Below, in pieces: positions 9,344 through 18,986 of a stretch of DNA of 64,000 nt. Both the position numbers and the translations under genes were made by a program. The notes below the pieces were generated by a model. The model was not told where the DNA came from, made no database searches, and saw nothing but the letters and a program-made list of their open reading frames with translations. Source of the stretch: Synechococcus sp. UW105. GTDB taxonomy: Bacteria > Cyanobacteriota > Cyanobacteriia > PCC-6307 > Cyanobiaceae. Location: positions 62,001 through 126,000 of the forward strand of contig NZ_UCNN01000005.1 of the NCBI RefSeq assembly GCF_900473935.1, written 5' to 3'. Position 1 is the stretch's first letter. The number at the start of each line of letters is the position of its first letter.

Positions 9344-10458
9344 GCCACCCTCTCCGCCTTGGCATGGGTCTGGATCAAAAAGCGACTGAGATCCTCCAGA
9401 TGCTGCTCCAGGGTGAACCCCTGCTCCACATGGCAACGGCCTGCAGCGCCGAACTGGGCGCACAACGTTGGATCCTGAAGCAACCGTTCGATCGCCGCGG
9501 CCATTCCCCTCACATCGCCTTCCTCCACCAGCACGCCGGTCTTGCCATCGATCACCACCTCAGGGATCCCGGCGTGGCGCGTGGCCACCACCGGCAAACC
9601 ACTGAGTTGCGCTTCCATCACCGCCACGGGATTGCCCTCACTGTCGCCATCCGCTGCCACCAGGGAATGTTGGACGAACACCCGCACTTGCCGCATCAAG
9701 ACCGCCACATCAGCCTGACTGTGCACACCGAGGAAACGGATCCGCGGCCCCAGATCCAGCTGCTCCGCCAAGGCTTTCGCTTCCGCCAGTAACGGCCCCT
9801 CCCCCACCATCCAGAGCTGGCCATGAGGCTGGGCAGCAAAGGCACGGATCGTGTGCAACGGGCCCTTCTTGGCCACAAAGCGCCCCACCGATAGACAGAC
9901 AGGAGGCGCCACTGCCGGCTCACTGCTGTGGAACAGGTGGGCATTCGCTCCGGATGCACTGATCAAGATGCGATCTGCAGGCGCGCCCAACGCCTGCAGT
10001 GTCTCGGCCATGGGCTGGGATTTACAGATCAATCCTTCCGCCAAACCCATCAAGCGGCGGTAGCGGCCGCGTAACACACCGAGTTTGCTCTGCGCAGAGA
10101 GGTCCGAGCCGCGGAAATGCACCACCAGGGGCACCGCCATCACCGGGGCCGCCTCCATCACCCGCACGGCATGGAAACCAAACTCCGCCAAGACCAGATC
10201 GGGCCGATGGCGGGCGATCAAGCCTCGAGCCACCATGGCTGCCGGCCAACCCGCCAGGCGCAACAGCCCTAGGCGCGTGCAGACCTTGCTCAACAGCACC
10301 GCCAGGCCATAGGCCAGGCGAGCCGGTTGGTTCCAAGGGCGTTCATCACCGAAGTAGGCCTGCACCTCGAACGGCAACCCCGCCAGATTGGCGCGCACGA
10401 AGGTTTCCGATGCCGCCCGGCGGGTGGGGGCAAACACCAGCAACCGTTGCAGGGTCAT
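9340..10458 (-). CDS. family 4 glycosyltransferase
   Basis: A 372-residue GT-B fold enzyme. The N-terminal half has the acceptor-side pattern ending in VVHFRGSDLS. The C-terminal half has SVGRFVAKKGPLHTIRAFA and WMVGEGPLLAEAKALA, then the nucleotide-sugar motif GDSEGNPVAVMEAQLSGLPV with the E-x7-E pattern. The ATG at 10458 gives an ATGA overlap with the upstream gene; longer starts lie inside that gene. It is flanked by another GT4 enzyme and a sulfotransferase in one leftward operon. Donor sugar not predictable. Confidence 0.85.
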   Translation of the reverse strand: MTLQRLLVFAPTRRAASETFVRANLAGLPFEVQAYFGDERPWNQPARLAYGLAVLLSKVCTRLGLLRLAGWPAAMVARGLIARHRPDLVLAEFGFHAVRVMEAAPVMAVPLVVHFRGSDLSAQSKLGVLRGRYRRLMGLAEGLICKSQPMAETLQALGAPADRILISASGANAHLFHSSEPAVAPPVCLSVGRFVAKKGPLHTIRAFAAQPHGQLWMVGEGPLLAEAKALAEQLDLGPRIRFLGVHSQADVAVLMRQVRVFVQHSLVAADGDSEGNPVAVMEAQLSGLPVVATRHAGIPEVVIDGKTGVLVEEGDVRGMAAAIERLLQDPTLCAQFGAAGRCHVEQGFTLEQHLEDLSRFLIQTHAKAERVA

Positions 10459-11732
10459 GGCTGATCCACCAACGACTCCCAGATCGGACCGACCACAGGC
10501 CAATCCAACTGGCGCAAGGTGTCTCGCGCCGCAGCACCTAAGCGCTCCCGCAACTCGGGATCAGCACCCAAGCGATCAAGGGCTTCGGCCAGGGCGAACG
10601 GGTCATTGCTGGGGACCACCAATCCGCTGACACCGTCCTCCACCACCTCCAGCGGCCCGGGCGACGCATCAGTCACCACCACCGCAAGTCCCGCGGCCAT
10701 CGCTTCCAACAAAGCATTCGGCATGCCCTCGAAGCGGGAGGGCAACACAAACACGCCGGCCTGCAGAAGAAACGTCTGAGGATCCGAGCGAAAACCGAGG
10801 AACTGCACCCGCTCCTGCAAACCGGCCTGCTGCACCTGCTGCTCCAACGCCTCCCGTTCCGGCCCATCCCCCACAAGGGTCAGCGTCCAGTTCCGCGCCG
10901 CGCCAGCGGTTTGAGTTAGAGCGCGAATCAGCACATCGATGCCCTTTTGCGGCACCAGCCGCGCCACGGTCACAAACCCTTGGCGATCTCCAGCCGACCC
11001 CACCGCAGCAGGCACCACCGGCATGGGAAGCGGGTTGGGAAGTAACGCCAACTGACGGGCCTGGAACAACGGCACCAGGCTGTCCATCACCCCAGCCGTG
11101 TTGGCCGTGAGCACGTCCGCCCTTCGGTAGAGCAAGCGGCGAAAGCGCGGCCAGGGGAACGGCAACTGTTGCTTGCGGAGGTCATTCCGTTCCGACACCA
11201 CCAAATGACAATCTCGCGACCACAGGGCACTGCAGATCCGCATGTTGGTGCGGCTGAGAAATGACACCACCCGTGTGGGGCAGTGGCGATGCAGCAACCG
11301 CTCCAGCTCCCAGGAGGGCGGGCCGTCAATCCCATTCACACACCAGCGCAGCAGCTGAGAGCGCCAGTGGCGCTGGCCGGGCTGCACTGGCTCCAGCACC
11401 CCCAGCAGAGGCCCCATCAAAAGACGTGCAAGCAAGCGATGCAGCCGTCGCTTCGGGGCCAGAAAGCGGCGACCACGCGCCAACAGTGAACGATTCCAGT
11501 GATCCCGCTTCCAGAGGGCATCCACCGCTGGCGCAAGATCGGTAACCAACAGCCCCTCTGGGATCGCATGGGCTTGGGCAGGACCGGGCAGCATGGTCAC
11601 TAGGCGCACGCGCCAGCCTTTGGCCATAAAAAAGCCGGCCGCAAGCAACGCCACTTTCTGAGCTCCTCCAGGTCCCAAGTGAGGCAACACCAGCCAAAGG
11701 TCATCGGCGTTCTCATGCGCGGCTTGCTGCAT
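10455..11732 (-). CDS. family 4 glycosyltransferase
   Basis: A 425-residue GT-B enzyme. The N terminus shows LPHLGPGGAQKVALLLAG-like sequence, the glycine-rich entry typical of GT4 acceptor domains. The C-terminal half has VARLVPQKGIDVLIRAL, LVGDGPEREALE and SRFEGMPNALLEAMAAGL, the retaining GT4 nucleotide-sugar site. The start ATG at 11732 lies one base from the upstream gene's stop, and the stop overlaps the downstream gene by 4 bases. Likely one step in assembly of an exported heteropolysaccharide; the linkage made is unknown. Confidence 0.87.
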   Translation of the reverse strand: MQQAAHENADDLWLVLPHLGPGGAQKVALLAAGFFMAKGWRVRLVTMLPGPAQAHAIPEGLLVTDLAPAVDALWKRDHWNRSLLARGRRFLAPKRRLHRLLARLLMGPLLGVLEPVQPGQRHWRSQLLRWCVNGIDGPPSWELERLLHRHCPTRVVSFLSRTNMRICSALWSRDCHLVVSERNDLRKQQLPFPWPRFRRLLYRRADVLTANTAGVMDSLVPLFQARQLALLPNPLPMPVVPAAVGSAGDRQGFVTVARLVPQKGIDVLIRALTQTAGAARNWTLTLVGDGPEREALEQQVQQAGLQERVQFLGFRSDPQTFLLQAGVFVLPSRFEGMPNALLEAMAAGLAVVVTDASPGPLEVVEDGVSGLVVPSNDPFALAEALDRLGADPELRERLGAAARDTLRQLDWPVVGPIWESLVDQP

Positions 11733-11733
11733 G

Positions 11734-12912
11734 TCAGTTCGCTGCCGCCTCCTGCATCACGCGTTCAAGAGCTTGCATCAACCGCTGCTGCAACGCCGCT
11801 GGGGCATACACCTTTCGCACGTCCACCGCTTGCGCGGCTAAGCGTTGCCGCTCCCCAGCATCCGCCAACAAGCCCGTCAGCACCTGCAGCCATTGGGCAT
11901 CAGATGCCGTATCAGGCATCAAACGACCGTTCACGCCGTCTTGAATCAGATCAGCAGGCCCCTGAGGGCAATCGGCGGCCACGCAACAGCACCCCGCAGC
12001 CATCGCCTCCAACAACACATTGGGGAACCCCTCGTAGCGGGAGGAGAGCACGAAGAGCTGAGCTCGCGCGTACCAATCTGCCAAGTTGCCGACTCGGCCA
12101 GGGAAATGCAACCGCGCCTGCAGATCAGGCTGATCAACCAGCAACGTGCGCAGATCCGCCTGCTGATCGCGGCCATGATACGGAGCTTCATCTAAGCCCA
12201 CGATCACCAACTGCAGCCGCGAATCAGCCTGCGCCAGAGACATCCACCAACGCACCAGACGATCGAAACCCTTCTGATCCGCTTTGGTTCCCACAGCCAA
12301 CAGCAAAGGATCGGAGGCCTGGCAGCCCCTAGCGGCAAGCCAGTGCTGAGGCTCAAGGCTGGGATGGAAACGGGTCAAAGGCCACTGCACGGGATTGGGC
12401 AGCAACAACTGGCGATGGGCGCCCAGATGGGCTGCCATCCACGTCCCCACAGCACGGGTTTGAACCAGGTGGAGAGCCGCCCAGGGATAACTGAGCCGGC
12501 GCAGCCCACTCCAGAGCCGTCCAATCCGCTTCAGCGGGGGATAGTTGCGCTCCGACACCACACAAGGCACTCCCAACAGTCGCGCTGCAAAGAGCAACTT
12601 GATGGCTGGAAGCGACGTGACGCCAATCGCAAGCCCCACGTTCTGATCATCCAGCCAGCGCTGCAGACGCAGCACCCGGAAAGGGAATGCCAACAGGCCC
12701 AACCGCCGCATCCAGGAGGCATCCGCAGGCTCTACCGCCCGCACCACGCCAGCGGGCAGTGGATAAAAATCCCAGCTGAGGGGCTTGCGGGTCAGCACCA
12801 AGGGCTGCCATCCCGCCAGATGCAGCCAACGGGCCCAGGTCAGGGTGACTCGTTCGGCCCCTCCGAGTTTGAGGCTGTCGATGTAAAGCACCACGCGCCT
12901 CGGGGGACTCAA
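11734..12912 (-). CDS. family 4 glycosyltransferase
   Basis: A 392-residue GT4 enzyme closely similar in layout to its neighbour. SLKLGGAERVTLTWARWL opens the acceptor domain, AVGTKADQKGFDRLVRWW the donor domain, and SRYEGFPNVLLEAMAAG holds the E-x7-E pair. The apparent start is TTG at 12912, overlapping the upstream stop by 4 bases (TTGA); a GTG pair six codons in is an alternative. Together with the adjacent GT4 genes it suggests sequential addition of several sugars to one carrier-linked intermediate. Confidence 0.85.
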   Translation of the reverse strand: MSPPRRVVLYIDSLKLGGAERVTLTWARWLHLAGWQPLVLTRKPLSWDFYPLPAGVVRAVEPADASWMRRLGLLAFPFRVLRLQRWLDDQNVGLAIGVTSLPAIKLLFAARLLGVPCVVSERNYPPLKRIGRLWSGLRRLSYPWAALHLVQTRAVGTWMAAHLGAHRQLLLPNPVQWPLTRFHPSLEPQHWLAARGCQASDPLLLAVGTKADQKGFDRLVRWWMSLAQADSRLQLVIVGLDEAPYHGRDQQADLRTLLVDQPDLQARLHFPGRVGNLADWYARAQLFVLSSRYEGFPNVLLEAMAAGCCCVAADCPQGPADLIQDGVNGRLMPDTASDAQWLQVLTGLLADAGERQRLAAQAVDVRKVYAPAALQQRLMQALERVMQEAAAN

Positions 12913-15170
12913 AGCGGCACTCCAGCGAGATAGGGCCTGAACAGAGGCAACACATGGTTCAAACGCTCCTGACGAATCGCTTCACTGGCCAGCTCCCGTT
13001 CACTCTTGAGCATGAGCAACATCAGGCTGGGCAGCGCCTCCTCAGCCGCTCTTACAGCATCGCTCTGGTGCTGAAGCTGCTCCAATCGCTGGACTCTCTC
13101 CAACACAGCATCGGCAAAACCGCGGTGATTCTCCTGGGCCGATTGCTGGTCAAACAGGCCGCGATGGCAGTGGTGGTGCACGCGCTCAATCACGCGTGCT
13201 GTGCGTTGCATCAGCGCGGAATCACGCTGAGTCCACGCTTCCAACACGTTGATCAACAACACCCGCAGGATGTTGCGGGTAAGCCGGTAGGAGGTATCGG
13301 CATCAATCGCTTCCAAATCCAACCGCTCGGCCCAGTCCAGGCAGCGCCGGCCCAGAACCGCCAGGTCGTCAAACTGTTGCAGCCCCAGCTGTAAGCGCAG
13401 AAGCGTGGCGTAGCACGACACCAACAGCTTGCTGCGGTTACGGCGATTCGAGCGCAAGCACAGAAGTGTGCCGGGATCCTGCTCGAGAGCGGAGGCCATC
13501 GCGGCAATCGCCAGGGCCGACTGGCGCATGCGCACTTCATCCTTCACATCCACACAGCGATGCGCCAACACCACCTGGCAGTAGTTGAGGGCATAGAGAG
13601 GGAGCACCGTGCTGGTGACCAGTTCCTCAAACAGCAACACCTGCTCATAACGCTCCGATGGGCGATTGCCACGGCGAAACAACAGCTGCTTGAGCTCCCC
13701 CACATGGCCATAGCCATGCCAGAGCTGCTCCATCACCAACCTGGCCTGGCGGTACTCGCCGCAGCGCACGAGCGGTAACACGAGCCCTCCTTTCAGAAGG
13801 CAATCGCCCCATCGGCTCTTGGCTAGCCCCTGCAGCACCTTCACTGCAGCACGAGGGTGGCCGGCACGCATCAGGCGATGACTGATGGCCACCAACACCC
13901 GACTGGCAAGGCCTCTCACCAAGAGCCCTAAACGCTGAAGCAACGAAGGCTCGATGCCCAGCGGATCAGATTGATTGCGCTGGGCTTCCGCCAGAAGGCC
14001 CACACGATCCAAATAGGCCAACATCGAAGCGGTGCGCGCTTCATAGGTCTGGGTTGCCGCCCGCTCCAGACGCTGCTGGAGGCTCGGACCGTCTCCTGCT
14101 AAGGCCGCCTGGATCGATTGCTCAAACATCGTTGTCTCAGGCGGGCACAGCCAGGCCACATCACCGTGAGCATCAAGTGCCGGAATCGCGGTGGCCACCA
14201 CCGGCAGGCCCGACGAGAGGTATTCGAAAAACTTCATCGGGAACATGTGGCGGGTGTAGCCGTTCAGCTGCAACGGCAGCAGAGCCAGGTCGGCATGCGC
14301 CAGCCAGCCAGGCAACTCGCCGTAAGCCACAGATCCCACCAACTCCACGTTTGGGCAAGCCTTCAGCGCAGCCACATCAGTGGAGGGATCGCACTCCCCC
14401 ACAGGGCCGATCAGCACAAACGTCCATTCTTGGTGGCGCTGGGCGAGCTGAAGCAGCAAGACCAGATCGAGCTTGTAAGCATCGATCGCCCCCATGAACA
14501 AAAGCCTCGGCCGGGGGAGCGCCTGAAGTCGCTCAGGACAAAGCCAAGGACGGTTGTCATCGCCCAGGCGGGCACGACTGAAATGGGAGTGGTCCGCCAC
14601 ATTGCCAAACAACAGGGTGTGGTGGTTCGAGTGCTTGTGACTGATCTGCAGTTGCGGCGATGTGGCAAACACCACATCCACAGCACGCGACAGAGCCTGC
14701 TCATTGGCCTCGATGCGGGCCACGGGCATCCCGGGCTGATCCTGAATGCGATCAACGCAGTGATACACGCTGCCCGCGAAGCTCTCGGGGTCGAGATAAA
14801 GGGTGGTGAGGGGGTTGTAGGTCCAGAGGATCGGGTTGCTGAAGCCCAACCAACGGCAAGCCAACTCGAGCCCGCCTTGCAGAAACTGGCGATTGAGCTT
14901 GAGAGCCGTGCCGCTGTGACCACCAGGCAACACAGGTGGCGACCACACCCACAGCCGTTCACGCCGTTGACGGGGGAGTTGCAGCAATCGCCGAAGACGC
15001 CGGACGATGCGTGTGCGATCAGCAGAGCCCACCCGCGGCGGGCGAATGCCGAGCGATTCCACATAAAGCACGCGGTGTCCAGCCTCCGCCAAAGACAGTG
15101 CGGTGTGCTGCTTGTTCGTCCAGAGCGGATGGTCCCAGTCTGCAGTGGCGAGAACGATGAAATCCGCCAT
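12909..15170 (-). CDS. glycosyltransferase with long helical C-terminal region
   Basis: A 753-residue two-part protein. Residues 1 to about 390 are a GT-B glycosyltransferase: ADFIVLATADWDHPLWTNKQ at the start, LLFMGAIDAYKLDL, FVLIGPVGE, and a donor site around FPMKFFEYLSSGLPVVAT, as in TuaH-like enzymes. The remaining about 360 residues are Leu/Ala/Arg-rich and helical, resembling degenerate TPR-type repeats, with no catalytic motif seen. The ATG at 15170 is preferred (7-base gap after the ABC gene); a start at 15191 would overlap that gene by 14 bases. The tail may scaffold the glycan-assembly enzymes, which is inference. Confidence 0.75.
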   Translation of the reverse strand: MADFIVLATADWDHPLWTNKQHTALSLAEAGHRVLYVESLGIRPPRVGSADRTRIVRRLRRLLQLPRQRRERLWVWSPPVLPGGHSGTALKLNRQFLQGGLELACRWLGFSNPILWTYNPLTTLYLDPESFAGSVYHCVDRIQDQPGMPVARIEANEQALSRAVDVVFATSPQLQISHKHSNHHTLLFGNVADHSHFSRARLGDDNRPWLCPERLQALPRPRLLFMGAIDAYKLDLVLLLQLAQRHQEWTFVLIGPVGECDPSTDVAALKACPNVELVGSVAYGELPGWLAHADLALLPLQLNGYTRHMFPMKFFEYLSSGLPVVATAIPALDAHGDVAWLCPPETTMFEQSIQAALAGDGPSLQQRLERAATQTYEARTASMLAYLDRVGLLAEAQRNQSDPLGIEPSLLQRLGLLVRGLASRVLVAISHRLMRAGHPRAAVKVLQGLAKSRWGDCLLKGGLVLPLVRCGEYRQARLVMEQLWHGYGHVGELKQLLFRRGNRPSERYEQVLLFEELVTSTVLPLYALNYCQVVLAHRCVDVKDEVRMRQSALAIAAMASALEQDPGTLLCLRSNRRNRSKLLVSCYATLLRLQLGLQQFDDLAVLGRRCLDWAERLDLEAIDADTSYRLTRNILRVLLINVLEAWTQRDSALMQRTARVIERVHHHCHRGLFDQQSAQENHRGFADAVLERVQRLEQLQHQSDAVRAAEEALPSLMLLMLKSERELASEAIRQERLNHVLPLFRPYLAGVPL

Positions 15171-15177
15171 TGCTCTC

Positions 15178-16995
15178 TTATTCGCCCTCAATCAAGGCCA
15201 TCTCACGGAACGAAGAAGAACGTTCCTGCAACTGCTGAAAATCACCGCTTGCAATGATTTCACCTGCTGCCATCTCATAAATCAGATCGCACTTTTTCAC
15301 CGTGGAGAGACGATGGGCAATCACGATCGTGGTGCAACGGCGACCGACGATATCGAGAGCCTGCATCACATCATGCTCAGTCTTGTTATCAAGAGCACTG
15401 GTGGCTTCATCCAGCACCAACACCTTGGCACCCCGGAAGAAAGCACGAGCCAGCGAGAGCCGCTGACGCTGGCCTCCAGACAACTTGATGCCGTTCTCTC
15501 CGATCATCGTGTAGAGGCCATAGGTCATACCCGCGACGTACTCATCAAATTGAGCAGCCTCCAGAGCACTCCATACAAGATCATCATCAATCGTGTCGCT
15601 GTCGCATCCGAAGGCAACGTTGTCACGAATGCTTCCATCAATTAAACGAATCGTTTGAGGAACAAATGCACAATTGGCCTGCCATGCAGGAACCTCCTGA
15701 TCAGTCACTTCAATACCGTCGAGTAGAAGTTGGCCTGAGGTGGGCTGAAACAGTCCCAGCATTAAATGCGCGAGCGTGGTCTTGCCACTACCAGTGCGAC
15801 CAACTAAGGCGATCCGGGCACCGATTGGGATCGAGAGATTGATGCTGCTAATCACAGGGTTGGCATCTGGCGCATAGGCAAAACTCACATCCTTGAGCTG
15901 GATATAACGACGGGGCATCACACCCTCGGGAGTGGGTACTCCTGGGGAACTGATCAGATAGCGCTCGGGCTTGAGACTAAGAAGCTCGAGGGCATCGGCA
16001 ATCTCAGGCAGTCCTCCGCGAAGACGATTAATGCTGCGGAACATCGACTGCAATGGCCCAGAGATACGCAGCAATGCCACAAGCACCGCCGACAGCGCAG
16101 GAATGGCATTTTTGACTCCCTGGGAATCACCGCTCAGCAAAGCAGGAACGATTCCGACGACAAACAAAATCGTGATGCCAGCCGGTTCGATCACGAGTCG
16201 CGGCACATCTGGGAGCAAACGACCGATACGGTCGTAGCGCTTGGCAATCACGCCATCGCGAGCAAATCGGGAAACAAAATAATTTTCAGCTGAATAAAGC
16301 TGTACCTCACGCATCGAGCGCAGAGATTCCATCAGCAACAGATTAATCCTTCGCCCATAGCGAATACGCTGCTTCGTGGCAAGGCGTAGATAGGGAGTAA
16401 TAATCTTAGAAGCCAACACATAGGCCAGAAGCATCAAAGCAAATACAGCCAATGCCTTCGTGCCAAGCACCAAAACTACGCCGATTAAAAGCGAACTAAT
16501 CGAAACCACATTGCCCGCGATCAGAATGATCGGACTAATCACTCCCGTAGACACACTATTGAGGATACGGTTAAACTTTTCAGACAGATTAGCCGTGCGC
16601 TGACGAATAAAGAACCCATACTTCTGACGCATCAGATTGTCATACACCTTGTTGACAAGATCATTCCAAACCTCAGCACTGAGCAGGCTTTGCATCAATG
16701 CCACAGCAAAACGGATCCCCGATGCCAACCAGAAGGAACCGATCAGCAATGCCACCAACCAACCAGATTGATCAAGCAAACCGCCGCCGAACACCTTGAT
16801 GCCTGGCAGATAATCCTCTAATCGCGCTCCCGCCAGTAGACCAACAAGACGCGCCAGCAGCGCCACCAGAAACACATCCAGCAAACCCTGAAACAGGGAT
16901 GCAATCAAAACGATCACCAACAACCGAAGACGCCGTCGTGGCAACTCGCGAAGCAGCTGGCTGAGATTGCTCCAGGTCTGACTTTGCAAGGGCAT
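15178..16995 (-). CDS. ABC exporter, fused permease-ATPase half transporter
   Basis: A 605-residue MsbA/PglK-like half transporter. About six membrane helices occupy residues 25-310. The nucleotide-binding domain follows: Walker A GRTGSGKT at 399-406, signature LSGGQRQR from 505, Walker B VLVLDE at 525-530, and the H-loop His at 561. It lies inside a glycosyltransferase operon, so the likely cargo is a lipid-linked oligosaccharide or polysaccharide intermediate; lipid A or a peptide cannot be excluded. The coding sequence is less GC-rich than its neighbours, which may indicate separate acquisition. Confidence 0.88.
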   Translation of the reverse strand: MPLQSQTWSNLSQLLRELPRRRLRLLVIVLIASLFQGLLDVFLVALLARLVGLLAGARLEDYLPGIKVFGGGLLDQSGWLVALLIGSFWLASGIRFAVALMQSLLSAEVWNDLVNKVYDNLMRQKYGFFIRQRTANLSEKFNRILNSVSTGVISPIILIAGNVVSISSLLIGVVLVLGTKALAVFALMLLAYVLASKIITPYLRLATKQRIRYGRRINLLLMESLRSMREVQLYSAENYFVSRFARDGVIAKRYDRIGRLLPDVPRLVIEPAGITILFVVGIVPALLSGDSQGVKNAIPALSAVLVALLRISGPLQSMFRSINRLRGGLPEIADALELLSLKPERYLISSPGVPTPEGVMPRRYIQLKDVSFAYAPDANPVISSINLSIPIGARIALVGRTGSGKTTLAHLMLGLFQPTSGQLLLDGIEVTDQEVPAWQANCAFVPQTIRLIDGSIRDNVAFGCDSDTIDDDLVWSALEAAQFDEYVAGMTYGLYTMIGENGIKLSGGQRQRLSLARAFFRGAKVLVLDEATSALDNKTEHDVMQALDIVGRRCTTIVIAHRLSTVKKCDLIYEMAAGEIIASGDFQQLQERSSSFREMALIEGE

Positions 16996-17073
16996 GAAGG
17001 CCGTCAGAGACTGACCTTGCAGCTCACAAGGCAGTCAGAATTCAGATGAAATGACCTTAGACCGCTCGCACCC

Positions 17074-18162
17074 TCAGGGTTTCCGCCCCACAGGCCAGCC
17101 AGGCAACCGATTGACCACCCGCCTCAACCCCCGCCACTGACGACTGAAGCGCAGACGCCAGAGCGGACGAGAGCGCAACACCGACTGCTGCTGCAGGGCC
17201 GGCAACAATCGATCCAGCGTGACCAGCAACGCCTGCCAACGCTGCTTGAGGGCCGATTCCGAATAAGCAATGAGGAATTGATCAAGTGCAGGCCCGGAGC
17301 AGCGCCAAGCAGCCTGATCTGCCACAGCAGCAGAGATCCTCTCCAGATCATGCTCAAGGCTGCCGCAACCGATCTGATGGCCGAGCTCACCAGGGGTGAG
17401 GGTGTCGGCGAGGGCGTGATTCAGGCTGCTGAATACCACGCAACCGCAGGCCATCGCTTCAAGAGGCGGCAAGCCGAAACCCTCACTCACACCAGCAGCA
17501 CGCCAGTGTTCTGCGGAGTCATAGAGATAAACGCTGGCACTGTTGAACAAATCCACCAGATCCTCCACCCAGCCGTTCTGCACCTCCACCCGCAAACCAC
17601 GAGCACGCAGTGCTGGGACTAACTGCTTGAGCACGTAATCACTGCTCTTACGCTGCTGCACCAGTACATCAATCACCCTTGGGCCACCGGCCCCGTAGCG
17701 ATCTCCTCGCTCGAGCCACTGAGCTTCCAGGGCATTGGGCAACAGAAACAAAGGGTTTCTTGGGGCGCGATCCCCCCAGTAGCCGAGAGTGTTGCGACTG
17801 ACCGCGAGCACAGGCACCCCTGGCGGCAGATCAAAGCCATAGCCGCTGCTATGGGCTTGATAAATCACTGAACGCCCCCGAAGCCGCCGCAACAGCACCG
17901 GCACATCAAAACCCCAGCTCACCAGCCAGAGGGAGGAGCCTGGAGCCTTCTCCTGCCGAAGCAGGTCATCCAGAAAAGGATGATCATCCTGCCGCTGGCG
18001 ATAGGTGACCACTTCAGTGGGACGCAATGTGGAAAGCAGACGGGCTGTCTGCATGGCCACACTCAAACCACCACAACGAAAACGGGTTCCGGTGCCTGGC
18101 ACCAGAACCCTGATCGGAGAAAGGCCAACGCCTGAGGGCTCAGAGCCGTTAGCAATCAGCAC
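17074..18162 (-). CDS. glycosyltransferase (GT1/GT4-type GT-B fold)
   Basis: A 362-residue protein with GT-B features. IRVLVPGTGTRFRCGGLSVA opens the fold with a glycine-rich loop, IYQAHSSGYGF and LAVSRNTLGYWG sit in the middle, and SEGFGLPPLEAMACGCVVF carries the E-x7-E nucleotide-sugar site. The C-terminal 60 residues are basic and may contact the membrane surface. It heads the leftward polysaccharide cluster, separated by 78 bases from the ABC exporter gene and by 35 bases from ho1. Substrate unknown. Confidence 0.8.
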   Translation of the reverse strand: MLIANGSEPSGVGLSPIRVLVPGTGTRFRCGGLSVAMQTARLLSTLRPTEVVTYRQRQDDHPFLDDLLRQEKAPGSSLWLVSWGFDVPVLLRRLRGRSVIYQAHSSGYGFDLPPGVPVLAVSRNTLGYWGDRAPRNPLFLLPNALEAQWLERGDRYGAGGPRVIDVLVQQRKSSDYVLKQLVPALRARGLRVEVQNGWVEDLVDLFNSASVYLYDSAEHWRAAGVSEGFGLPPLEAMACGCVVFSSLNHALADTLTPGELGHQIGCGSLEHDLERISAAVADQAAWRCSGPALDQFLIAYSESALKQRWQALLVTLDRLLPALQQQSVLRSRPLWRLRFSRQWRGLRRVVNRLPGWPVGRKP

Positions 18163-18197
18163 TGCATCACAGAAGGGGTGGATTCAATCCAGAGGAA

Positions 18198-18911
18198 TCA
18201 AGCCGCAGCCGCCTCAGTACTCCCTGTGCGCTCACGACGGGTCAGGAAGCCGAACAGAACCTTGCCAATCGCAGCCACAAGATTGCCCTCCAGTTCCTTG
18301 AACATGTTCATATTCAGGTGGAAGGCATGGTTGGCTTCCTCAACAATGCGATCGGCCGTGGCCTGGTCGATCGGCAGCTCGTCCATGGTGGCCCGATAGG
18401 TTGTCTTGAAGGCCTTCTCATCGGCGATGTCCTCAAAGACGTAGAAGCGCAGGCCGTCGTCGCCCTTCATATTCATCGCTTTCTGGGCGATGTTCTTGAG
18501 GATCTGACCACCAGAGAGATCACCCAAATAGCGGGTGTAGTGATGTCCCACCAGCAGTTCAGGGGACTCCTTGGCCACAGCGTGAATGCGCTCGACGTAA
18601 GCGGCAGCAGAGGGTGAAGGCTGAATCTGTTCCTTCCAGCCCTCGCCGAAGTAGTAAGTCAGATCCTGCTCAAGAGACTCACGGCGGTTGAGCTGCTCCA
18701 TCGCCACAGGACCAACCACGGGATGGTCCTCCAGCTTGCCGATCTCCTCCTCCATGGCGGTGTACACGAAGTAGAGGTCAGTCACCAACTTGCGGTAGCT
18801 GCCCTTGTCAACAACACCTTTGAGGAAGCAGCTCACAAAGCCGGTGTTTTCGGCCATGGTGTGCGACTTCTTGGTGCCTTCACGGAGCTGGGCAGCAAGA
18901 GCGACAGACAT
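18198..18911 (-). CDS. ho1: heme oxygenase (biliverdin-producing)
   Basis: Opens heme to biliverdin IX-alpha, CO and iron using ferredoxin, the entry to phycobilin pigments. The 237-residue protein starts at the ATG at 18911, which places the proximal heme ligand at His17 in REGTKKSHTMAENT, as in cyanobacterial HO-1. The distal helix has the glycine-rich YLGDLSGGQILKNIAQ. An upstream in-frame ATG at 18944 would run into a terminator-like hairpin and is rejected. Cytoplasmic and soluble. Its position next to a glycosyltransferase cluster seems coincidental. Confidence 0.95.
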   Translation of the reverse strand: MSVALAAQLREGTKKSHTMAENTGFVSCFLKGVVDKGSYRKLVTDLYFVYTAMEEEIGKLEDHPVVGPVAMEQLNRRESLEQDLTYYFGEGWKEQIQPSPSAAAYVERIHAVAKESPELLVGHHYTRYLGDLSGGQILKNIAQKAMNMKGDDGLRFYVFEDIADEKAFKTTYRATMDELPIDQATADRIVEEANHAFHLNMNMFKELEGNLVAAIGKVLFGFLTRRERTGSTEAAAA

Positions 18912-18944
18912 GGGTAAGAAAGGCGTAGCACAGACGAGAACCAT

Positions 18945-18968
18945 AAAAGCCCTCTCCGGTCTGAGGGC
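18945..18968 (-). terminator. rho-independent terminator
   Basis: Read on the minus strand, GCCCTC, an 8-base loop and GAGGGC form a 6-bp stem followed by TTTTAT. It lies between the end of the small unknown gene at 18987 and the ho1 start, so it should end that transcript and leave ho1 with its own promoter. The T-run is short, so efficiency is uncertain. Confidence 0.55.
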
Positions 18969-18986
18969 CTCAGGGGTTGCGAAGGG

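Noticed and set aside
14118-15257. 379-codon open frame on the plus strand
   Set aside because: It is antisense to a clear glycosyltransferase gene and lacks any motif; long shadow frames are expected at this GC content.
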